Shown here one piece after another: positions 1 to 5,277 of a stretch of DNA of 14,379 bases. The notes under the pieces were generated by a model. It had not been told where the DNA came from. It made no database searches and saw only the letters and a program-made list of their open reading frames with translations. This DNA is from an uncultured Collinsella sp. (GTDB lineage Bacteria > Actinomycetota > Coriobacteriia > Coriobacteriales > Coriobacteriaceae), in NCBI GenBank assembly GCA_900550835.1, contig URTP01000037.1, positions 1-14,379 on the forward strand, read 5' to 3'. How positions within the stretch are numbered: the stretch's first letter is position 1; each line of letters opens with the position of its first letter. Position numbers and translations under genes: made by a program.

Positions 1-802
1 GGTCGAGCCGCGAGCTACTTAGGTTGTACGTGGAGAGGGCGTTGATGGCGGCCATGAGTCGCTCCTCGCGCACCTCATCGGGCGGAAGGGGGAGCGTGGG
101 CTCGGAGGTTTTGCGACGCTTGGGTGCCGGGTCCGACGGCGTCGGTGCTGGTACAAGGTCTCGTGCCGCGCGCCGCAGTTCGATAAGGGCGTTATCGAAC
201 ATGACGGTTTTAGAGTCGCGAAGCAGCTTGGGGTCGAGCCCGTGGAACACGGCGTAATCTTGCAGCCACACGCGCGCAAACCGGTCGATGCCGGGCTCGA
301 AGGCGCGATAGACATCCCAAAAAGCCTTGATCTTGTTAAAACCATCGAGTGGATTATCTACGCCAATGCCGCAGATCAGCTCATAGAGATACAGAAAGGC
401 AAAGGACGTAGACGTTTCCTCGACGGTTCCGCGGCGCACTTGGGCACGCCAGGTAAAGTAGCCGCGCAGTTGCCGGTCGCTCATGGCGTTGTAGGTGGGA
501 AAGTACGACTTAAAGGTGCCGTTGTAGGGACAGTCGTCCTCAAAGTCGGCCATCAGCAGGCCCTGGCGGTAAAAAAGCTCGGCTTCCGAAAGCCAGCGGC
601 CCGCACCGCCCTTGGGGTCATCCTGCCAGCGCGATATCTCGCGCATTTTACGGTACTGGTCGGGGAGGAAATTCTGCATCTGTCGGCCGGTTTTGAGAAT
701 CGGCTCGTCTGCGTAGGTTTCGTTTGAGAAGCGGGCGGACTGATGGGTCCGGGCCTCGGCCATAATGCGCTCGATGAGCATCTTGATGTCCTGGTCGGCC
801 AC
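1..802 (-). CDS. TerB N-terminal domain (TerB_N) protein, 3' end cut by window edge
   Basis: The frame is open from a GTG at 802-800 to the left edge, giving about 267 residues of an incomplete protein. An AGGAGG ribosome site lies just upstream, and an in-frame TAG eight codons before the GTG rules out a longer start. Residues about 75-150 carry the pattern I associate with TerB_N: an aromatic-rich stretch FKSYFPTYNAMSD, then LRGYFTWRAQVRRG, then SFAFLYLYELICGIG. Residues about 220-250 are a Pro/Lys/Arg-rich linker, so a second domain (TerB_C in many relatives) probably lies beyond the window. TerB_N proteins are linked by comparative genomics to tellurite/Ter stress systems and to helicases; their biochemical role is not settled. 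No TerA/D neighbours are visible here. Family call fairly confident, function unknown. Confidence 0.75.
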   Translation of the reverse strand, partial: MADQDIKMLIERIMAEARTHQSARFSNETYADEPILKTGRQMQNFLPDQYRKMREISRWQDDPKGGAGRWLSEAELFYRQGLLMADFEDDCPYNGTFKSYFPTYNAMSDRQLRGYFTWRAQVRRGTVEETSTSFAFLYLYELICGIGVDNPLDGFNKIKAFWDVYRAFEPGIDRFARVWLQDYAVFHGLDPKLLRDSKTVMFDNALIELRRAARDLVPAPTPSDPAPKRRKTSEPTLPLPPDEVREERLMAAINALSTYNLSSSRLD

Positions 803-838
803 CGCTCCTCCTCTCGAACGCAGCTACGGTGACCTCAT

Positions 839-847
839 ATCATAGCA
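839..847 (-). promoter_or_regulatory. Extended -10 promoter element for the TerB_N gene
   Basis: Read on the minus strand this is TGCTATGAT: a TG dinucleotide, one base, then TATGAT (five of six matches to TATAAT). No good -35 is seen, as expected for an extended -10 promoter. Transcription would begin near 832, giving a leader of about 30 bases with the AGGAGG ribosome site. The call rests on sequence pattern only. Confidence 0.4.
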
Positions 848-889
848 CAGCATCAAACAGATGTTCGAGATACCGCTGCGTTGATAGAT

Positions 890-1606
890 TTAGAACAGGA
901 GGGCGTATATGACGGCGATGACGACGGAGGGAAGCATATTGGCCGTGCGGAAGGTCTGAGGACGGATGAGGTTGACGCCGACGCAGAAGATGAGCATGGA
1001 GCCTACGAGCGAAAGGCTGTTGAGGGCTGCTGTGGTCATGATGGGGGAGAGCGCGCCGGCAAACAACGTGATCGTCCCCTGGAACACGGCGACGGGCAGG
1101 GCGGAGAAGATGCAGCCGCGGCCAAGCGAGGCCGTCATGGTGCAGACGATGATGCAGTCCAGTGTGCCCTTGAGGGCAAGCGTTGACCAGTCGCCGAGCA
1201 GGCCGTCCTGGATCGATCCCACAATGGCCATGGCGCCGATGCACACGGTGAGTGAAGTCGAGACAAAAGCGTTGGTGAACTCGTTATCGCCCTCACTGCC
1301 AGTCTTGCGCTTGAGCCATTCGCCAAGGTTCTCGATGGAGGCCTCCAAGTTGATGGCCTCGCCGATGAGCGAACCGAGCGCAAATGAGACGATGAGCATG
1401 GTGGTACCGGTGGTCGCTAGCGCCTTTCCATCGATGATGAGCATCTTTTGCATGGTGCCGCCCAGGCCGATAAACAGGACGCACAGCCCCGATGCTTTCA
1501 TGAGCGTGTCTTGGATGCGCGGTGTAATGAAGCGGCCGCCCGCTAATCCCAAAAGACCGCCCGCAACTAAAAGCGCAACGTTGATGATTGTTCCCAAGCC
1601 CGGCAT
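890..1606 (-). CDS. DUF554 family membrane protein
   Basis: A 238-residue integral membrane protein with about seven hydrophobic helices. It shows the features of the DUF554 family (YqgA/YdfK-like): an N-terminal GTIINVALLVAGGLLG segment, GSLIGEAINLE near residue 80, CIGAMAIVGSIQDGLLGD near 120, and GVNLIRPQTFRTANMLPS near the C-terminus. Length matches the family. The chosen ATG at 1606 has AGGAGG five bases upstream; a frame extension to 1675 exists but lacks a ribosome site and would add a non-membrane tail. The family is thought to be a transporter-like membrane protein, substrate unknown. It lies 118 bases downstream of the surface gene cluster and may receive read-through, but the gap contains palindromes suggesting its own control. 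Confidence 0.85.
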   Translation of the reverse strand: MPGLGTIINVALLVAGGLLGLAGGRFITPRIQDTLMKASGLCVLFIGLGGTMQKMLIIDGKALATTGTTMLIVSFALGSLIGEAINLEASIENLGEWLKRKTGSEGDNEFTNAFVSTSLTVCIGAMAIVGSIQDGLLGDWSTLALKGTLDCIIVCTMTASLGRGCIFSALPVAVFQGTITLFAGALSPIMTTAALNSLSLVGSMLIFCVGVNLIRPQTFRTANMLPSVVIAVIYALLF

Positions 1607-1675
1607 GAGCCCTCCTGTATTGATGCCAACGTGGCAATCGTAGCAGAACGAAATGCGAGGCACATCGCGACTCAT

Positions 1676-1718
1676 CTAATACGTTATATAAGTGGTATTA
1701 GGAATGATGCGCAGCATT
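1676..1718. promoter_or_regulatory. Two adjacent palindromes upstream of the DUF554 gene
   Basis: CTAATAC at 1676-1682 is matched by its exact inverted copy GTATTAG at 1695-1701, with a 12-base AT-rich spacer that reads TATATAAC on the minus strand and could hold a -10 element. Immediately beside it, 1703-1718 reads AATGATGCGCAGCATT, a palindrome with 14 of 16 symmetric positions around TGCGCA. Neither is followed by a T run, so operator or promoter architecture for the minus-strand DUF554 gene fits better than a terminator. The regulator is unknown. Confidence 0.4.
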
Positions 1719-1724
1719 TAAGCC

Positions 1725-3155
1725 TCAGGTGGTTGTCGGGACATAGGGATAGTAGTCAAAGCGCAGTGTCATAAGCCGCTGTGGGGATTCAATAGCCGCG
1801 GCGATGATATTGGCATCGCGGGCACGATCAAACCCTTCGAGTTCGATCTGATACGAGACGTCTTGCATAATGTCCAGACGTCGCCAGGCTAGAAGTGTGT
1901 CGCCATCGAATTCCAAGGTCTTGCCTCCGTCTGGGGCAACGGCGTATAAACGCAGTTTAGCGGTGGTTGCAGGGTCGACAACCGTGACCTTTTTAATTTC
2001 GTTTCGAGTATTCTTGGCGCCCAACAAGGTGAGCAGTGTTGGGGCCACGACCTCGCCTGATGGCAAAAAGACGACTTCGATGGATTCGGGAAATGCGATG
2101 ATGGCCGACTTGCGGACGGGCTGATTGGCGGCGGCAACTTCGATGTTTGCAGCATCGATGACCTCTGTGTGGTCGAGGGCGGCAAGCACGCAGCAGTTAC
2201 CTTCATCGATCTCCTGAGGATCAGCAAGTCCCAGACTGTCCGCGAGCTCGGGATCGTTTGGACCGGTAGCGGGCTCATTCGGTGCTTCGAAAGAAGCTGG
2301 GACGCTGTTTGTCGGCGACGGCGTGTCGCCCGCACCTGCTTCTTTGTCCGTGCTCTCTTCTTGTATGGTTGCGTTGATGGGTTCGTCGTTTGAGGGGAGC
2401 GTCTTGGCGTCAAGCGCGGAGGGGACAATCCCGATGGCTCCGGATCCGTTCCACTCCATTTCGAGAAGCGCCGGGTCGGCAAGAATGCGTTGCCTGCTTT
2501 GCGCGTGGGCATCGATTTCAATAGGGCCTGCCTCTATCCCTCGTGTAAGGCTGAGTGATCCGGCTGACTTCTCGAAATGAGCGTCTGTGTCTTTGGTGCT
2601 GACGGCGTAGAACAGCAGGGATGCTTCTCCCGCCGCGATGGCATCGGTGCCCGCCTTGGTCAGCCGCAGCGATGCCGTGAATGAGAGGGTGGGCTGCACA
2701 TCGTCTGCATTCGCGGCGGCGCAGCCCAGACATATACCGCCTCCTTTCTCGAAAAACGCACCGTCGAAGGCGACCTTCGCTCCGTTCGCCGAGTCATCGA
2801 CCGAAGCGATATCGATGCGCAACCCCAAATCGCACGGATCGCCATCTGCATCGAGCACAATCGAGCGCCATGTGCAGACGGCGCACCCCGCCTGGGAGCC
2901 GTTTGCCTTGTTCGAACGATTGATATCCACGACTATCGAGCCGTCCGTATTACGACGAAGGCATCCCGAGGTTGAGATTGCGGCCTGTGCGAACGAAAAA
3001 CGCTTGCACGCAATGGCGCTCGACGGATTTGGTGCGGAGCTTAGGGCTGCTGGTAAGGAGTCTGCCATGACGGGAGTCGCCCAAGCGGCGACAGGCGTTC
3101 CGGTTGCGAGCGCGCCGCAGAGTGCGACGACGGGCAAAAGGTTCTTCGATGCCAT
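1725..3155 (-). CDS. Large secreted protein, Cys-containing N-terminal domain and WxL-like C-terminal domain
   Basis: 476 residues; not a family I can name with certainty. Residues 1-26 or 1-31 form a signal peptide (MASKNLL, hydrophobic core, AWA or VMA cleavage). Residues about 45-245 are a beta-rich domain with seven cysteines (50, 65, 91, 94, 108, 142, 145), including CAVC and CLGC. Residues about 250-315 are an acidic Ser/Pro/Glu linker. Residues about 335-476 form a second beta domain whose order of motifs (FPESIEVVFLPSGEVVAP, then NEIKKVTVVD) parallels the upstream WxL-like protein. There is no membrane helix or sorting signal at the C-terminus, so attachment would be non-covalent or through a partner. 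The start has AAGGAG upstream and lies 18 bases after the small anchor-like gene. Probably a structural or ligand-binding surface protein (inference). Confidence 0.75.
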   Translation of the reverse strand: MASKNLLPVVALCGALATGTPVAAWATPVMADSLPAALSSAPNPSSAIACKRFSFAQAAISTSGCLRRNTDGSIVVDINRSNKANGSQAGCAVCTWRSIVLDADGDPCDLGLRIDIASVDDSANGAKVAFDGAFFEKGGGICLGCAAANADDVQPTLSFTASLRLTKAGTDAIAAGEASLLFYAVSTKDTDAHFEKSAGSLSLTRGIEAGPIEIDAHAQSRQRILADPALLEMEWNGSGAIGIVPSALDAKTLPSNDEPINATIQEESTDKEAGAGDTPSPTNSVPASFEAPNEPATGPNDPELADSLGLADPQEIDEGNCCVLAALDHTEVIDAANIEVAAANQPVRKSAIIAFPESIEVVFLPSGEVVAPTLLTLLGAKNTRNEIKKVTVVDPATTAKLRLYAVAPDGGKTLEFDGDTLLAWRRLDIMQDVSYQIELEGFDRARDANIIAAAIESPQRLMTLRFDYYPYVPTTT

Positions 3156-3173
3156 GGGGTCTCCTTAGCTAAT

Positions 3174-3455
3174 TTAGTGCGGCCTGTCCGTGTTTCGTTT
3201 CTGGCTGCGTTTGATGTGCAGACCGAGGCCGGCGGTTCCCGCACCTGCTGCCGTGGCGCCTGCTGCCAAGAGCCATCGTCTGTCGTCTGTCTGTGCCAAC
3301 GGTTCCTTGCAGTTGCCGCGGTCGAGCTCCGAGAGGTCGACCGTCACTTGCGTGGCGGCCTGCGCCTGTTCTTGCTGGGCAAAGGCCATGGCTGGCCCAA
3401 ACGCTAAGATACTGACGGCGGCGGCCAGGGCGACGGCCTTATGCCGTGTGCGCAC
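3174..3455 (-). CDS. Tiny cell-surface protein with degenerate LPxTG-type sorting signal
   Basis: 93 residues from a GTG at 3455. The start gives an ideal signal peptide: MRTRHK, a hydrophobic core, then AMAFA and cleavage before QQ at about residue 26. The mature part before the tail is only about 30 residues and holds one cysteine (C49). The C-terminus has the layout of a cell-wall sorting signal: LAQTD at 53-57, a hydrophobic segment at about 61-81, then KRSQKR. Compared with LPQTG, common in this class of bacteria, Pro became Ala and Gly became Asp, so sortase processing is uncertain and the protein may simply stay membrane-anchored. It overlaps the upstream WxL-like gene by 17 bases, suggesting coupled translation. 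A TTG at 3485 would extend it but spoils the signal peptide. Confidence 0.7.
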   Translation of the reverse strand: MRTRHKAVALAAAVSILAFGPAMAFAQQEQAQAATQVTVDLSELDRGNCKEPLAQTDDRRWLLAAGATAAGAGTAGLGLHIKRSQKRNTDRPH

Positions 3456-4038
3456 CGGGCTCGACCGTCCAGGTGATCGTTGCAACCTGATCGCCTTCGC
3501 CGGTTACGCGGAAGATGTCGCGCGTGACGCGGGCGACGTTTCCGCTTGTCTTGAGCTTAATATTGTCCGTGCCGCCGGCAATGCCCTGGTAGCCCATGTC
3601 GAAGGCTGCATTCTTGGAAAGATCGAGGCCCGTCTCCTGCATTGCGGCGCTGGCGTTCTGGAGTGCGCCGTCGGGGCCGACCTTAAAGTCGATGGAATTC
3701 TGCGCGGTTCCGGCCTTGGCGTCGGCGGCAATGGTCCAGGTGTTCATGGCGTCGATCTTCATGTTGGTGACATGGATGCCGTAGGCCGAATGATTGTCGA
3801 TGGTGGTCGCGTCTTCTGAGGGGCCCTGAAGCGTGCCGTCGGCCTTGGCGACGAAGGGAATAACCGTCGGAACTTTGAACTCTACGTTGTCGATCTCGGT
3901 CCTGACCATTACTTTCGTGGTTCCAACGCGCCCGGCTGCCAGAGCTGGCGTCGGGGCGCCGCCCATTGCGAGCGCGAGCGCGAGCCCTGCGCCCACGACG
4001 AGCGCTCTGGCTCCGTTCATGTTCCTGGTGATGTCCAT
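3439..4038 (-). CDS. Secreted WxL-like cell-surface protein
   Basis: 199 residues with a clear signal peptide (basic start, ALVVGAGLALALAMGG core, cleavage after ALA near residue 34). The mature protein is a single beta-rich domain. Two tryptophan motifs, NTWTIAAD at about 99-106 and ATITWTVEPG at 186-195, sit where WxL proteins carry their paired W-x-L motifs; here they read W-x-I and W-x-V. The early VPTVIPFVAKADGTL and NHSAYGIHV stretch fits related coriobacterial secreted proteins. WxL domains bind peptidoglycan non-covalently in Gram-positives. The ribosome site AAAGGA precedes the ATG. The gene is in line with its four neighbours. The WxL assignment is by pattern, so it should be read as WxL-like rather than proven. 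Confidence 0.7.
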   Translation of the reverse strand: MDITRNMNGARALVVGAGLALALAMGGAPTPALAAGRVGTTKVMVRTEIDNVEFKVPTVIPFVAKADGTLQGPSEDATTIDNHSAYGIHVTNMKIDAMNTWTIAADAKAGTAQNSIDFKVGPDGALQNASAAMQETGLDLSKNAAFDMGYQGIAGGTDNIKLKTSGNVARVTRDIFRVTGEGDQVATITWTVEPGAHTA

Positions 4039-4058
4039 GGTCGTTCCTTTCTATTCGC

Positions 4059-4075
4059 CGCGGGCCGTCCCCGCG
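4059..4075 (-). promoter_or_regulatory. GC-rich hairpin between the membrane-anchored gene and the WxL-like gene
   Basis: CGCGGG at 4059-4064 pairs perfectly with CCCGCG at 4070-4075 across a five-base loop. It lies about 20 bases upstream of the WxL-like start codon and has no T run after it on the minus strand, so it is not an ordinary terminator. It could stabilise a processed 5' end or partly attenuate transcription, changing the ratio of the structural protein to the upstream gene products. Confidence 0.3.
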
Positions 4076-4128
4076 ATGATTGGACGAATGCTGGTGAATT
4101 GCGTGCGGTGCCGCGTCGGCCGAAAAAG

Positions 4129-4638
4129 CTAGTTCTCGGCTTGCTCAACCCGTACCTTGACACGTGTCGGATTGCCGTGGCTGTCGAGGGTCTTGGCATC
4201 GAGTGCCTGGATCTCGATGTATGCCTCGCCTTCTTTGATGTCGCCGGCGGGGCACGTCTCGATTGTCTTGCCGGTCTCGACCACACCGGATTCGTACATG
4301 GTCTCGTCGTTTTGGATGACGCGGAATCGCTGGGGAAATTTATTGTCTTGGACGTTTTGCACGTTGACGCGCAGCTTGCCGTCCTCCTGTAGCTGAGCGA
4401 CCGGCGCGACCGAAATCGTCATCATGTTGTCGCGGACGATGGCATCGAGCTCATCTTGGATTTCTTGTCGCGATTTACCCTCTGCCGTCGTGACTGAGGC
4501 GCCCGCTTCGGGCACGGGCTGCGACTGCCAGGCGTATAGCCCTACGGCGATGAGGGCGCAGACGATAGCCAGACAGACAACGACGAGTTTCTTGCGATGC
4601 CCCAGTCCTGCGAGGCGGGGCGGCTTCTTTGCACTCAT
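4129..4638 (-). CDS. Membrane-anchored protein with one extracytoplasmic beta domain
   Basis: 169 residues. A basic start (MSAKKPPRLAGLGHRKK) precedes one transmembrane helix at about 18-36, followed by a Ser/Glu-rich stalk and a beta domain at about 70-165. The domain contains MTISVAPVAQL, GKLRVNVQNVQDN, the ETMYESGVVETGKTIE turn and a C-terminal TRVKVRV strand. This order (NxVxxN, a Y-x-S-G strand, then a PG/TG-I turn) recalls small domains seen in Gram-positive surface clusters, but I cannot name the family. Its ATG overlaps the stop of the upstream gene as ATGA, so translation is probably coupled. The protein would sit outside the membrane as an N-terminally anchored partner of the secreted proteins encoded downstream. 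Function unknown. Confidence 0.75.
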   Translation of the reverse strand: MSAKKPPRLAGLGHRKKLVVVCLAIVCALIAVGLYAWQSQPVPEAGASVTTAEGKSRQEIQDELDAIVRDNMMTISVAPVAQLQEDGKLRVNVQNVQDNKFPQRFRVIQNDETMYESGVVETGKTIETCPAGDIKEGEAYIEIQALDAKTLDSHGNPTRVKVRVEQAEN

Positions 4639-4931
4639 GCGGCGTCCTTGGTGGTGTAGACACGTGCGAACGTGGACGGGTCCGCTCCAAAGAGCATGTG
4701 AAGCATCAGGCGGCGCGAGTAGATGAGCTCGTCAAAGTCGTGAGGGAGCTCGATGTCGTGGATACGCGCGATGTGGTGGGCGAGCGCCGAGAACGACTCG
4801 GGGTCGCAGATAACATCGGTGGTGACGTGGTAGACCGCCGTATCGGGGAACGCCTCTTCGTCGAAAGGCAGGAGATAGGGATCGTCGTCGACCTCGATGG
4901 CGACGCCGTACTGGGGCCAGTAATATGCCAT
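4635..4931 (-). CDS. Small protein resembling a truncated DUF559/Vsr-like nuclease fold
   Basis: 98 residues, no signal peptide, acidic, presumed cytoplasmic. The start MAYYWPQYGVAIEVDDDP resembles the strand of small coriobacterial DUF559/Vsr-like proteins (typically WPxYxVAxEYDS). The middle, VYHVTTDVICDPESFSALAHHIA, resembles their later strand and helix. The usual central section, with the second catalytic acid and Q/E-x-K, is missing, so catalysis is unlikely. It is the first gene of the surface cluster, with a GGGAGG ribosome site and a 4-base ATGA overlap with the next gene. It may be a degenerate remnant or a regulatory or assembly factor. That the gene is expressed and coupled seems sound; the family link is tentative. 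Confidence 0.6.
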   Translation of the reverse strand: MAYYWPQYGVAIEVDDDPYLLPFDEEAFPDTAVYHVTTDVICDPESFSALAHHIARIHDIELPHDFDELIYSRRLMLHMLFGADPSTFARVYTTKDAA

Positions 4932-4952
4932 GGGAACCTCCCTGCTTCTGGG

Positions 4953-4976
4953 GCCAAAACTTCTATCGGTTTTGGC
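4953..4976 (-). promoter_or_regulatory. Perfect 8-bp inverted repeat in the leader of the surface cluster
   Basis: GCCAAAAC (4953-4960) and GTTTTGGC (4969-4976) are exact inverted copies separated by eight bases. On the minus strand the element ends 21 bases before the first ATG of the surface gene cluster and about 8 bases before its GGGAGG ribosome site. It could be a repressor operator or an mRNA hairpin controlling access to the ribosome site. No T run follows. Confidence 0.45.
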
Positions 4977-5005
4977 TGTCGACGCCGACCGTATCAGCCG
5001 CTACT

Positions 5006-5023
5006 TGACCAATTTCTGACCAA
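5006..5023. repeat. TGACCAA direct repeats at 11-bp spacing
   Basis: TGACCAA occurs at 5006-5012 and again at 5017-5023, one helical turn apart, so both copies face the same side of the DNA. Further TGAC cores follow at 5029 and 5037, the first as TGACGGA. This is the layout expected for tandem binding by a response regulator or similar dimer. The position between divergent operons suggests control of either or both. Confidence 0.4.
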
Positions 5024-5060
5024 ATGCTTGACGGATTGACATCTCCGCAGGTAAAAGGTG

Positions 5061-5084
5061 GAAAAAATTACTTCAACTTTTTTC
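5061..5084. repeat. AT-rich 7-bp inverted repeat
   Basis: GAAAAAA (5061-5067) and TTTTTTC (5078-5084) are exact inverted copies around a 10-base spacer, in an otherwise GC-rich region. It may be an operator or an UP-like AT-rich element. An ending in TTTTTTC could resemble a weak terminator, but the stem is almost pure A-T. Confidence 0.25.
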
Positions 5085-5277
5085 GAGCGACAATCGAGCG
5101 GTCGGCGACGGCGGGGCGATATGTGTCAAAAGCATCGTCTGCCGAGGAAGCCTTGCCGTTCGCCGAATTGCACAAACGTAAAAATCGCCAATTATGGAGA
5201 CGGTCTCGAACACGTCGACGAAACGATGCGGTAACATCTCCCTGCAAACACTGTAGTTAGCTAAAGGGGGAGTTCGC

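Larger units (their letters stand above)
4932..5277. other. Divergent intergenic control region (346 bases)
   Basis: This gap separates the minus-strand surface cluster from the plus-strand dehydrogenase-Etf operon. It holds the inverted repeat at 4953-4976, direct repeats at 5006-5023, a candidate plus-strand pair TTGACG (5028-5033) and TAAAAG 18 bases later, and an AT-rich inverted repeat at 5061-5084. The section 5085-5260 is less structured; TTGCAC near 5165 could be another -35 but lacks a convincing -10. A 78-codon frame at 5024-5260 has no ribosome site and poor codon use, so I do not call it a gene. No RNA gene or known riboswitch was recognised. Confidence 0.5.

Noticed and set aside
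242..727. A 161-codon plus-strand frame
   Set aside because: It lies entirely opposite the TerB_N coding region, which has clear domain motifs and codon bias.
966..1643. A 225-codon plus-strand frame
   Set aside because: It is the antisense of the DUF554 gene, with Met/Ser/Pro-rich composition typical of shadow frames in G+C-rich DNA.
3174..3485. A TTG start at 3485 for the small anchor-like gene
   Set aside because: It adds ten residues (SPGRSSP-type) before an otherwise ideal signal peptide; the GTG at 3455 fits secretion better.
5024..5260. A 78-codon plus-strand frame in the divergent intergenic region
   Set aside because: It lacks a ribosome site, its third positions are not G/C-biased, it overlaps candidate regulatory repeats, and the translation looks like no family I know.
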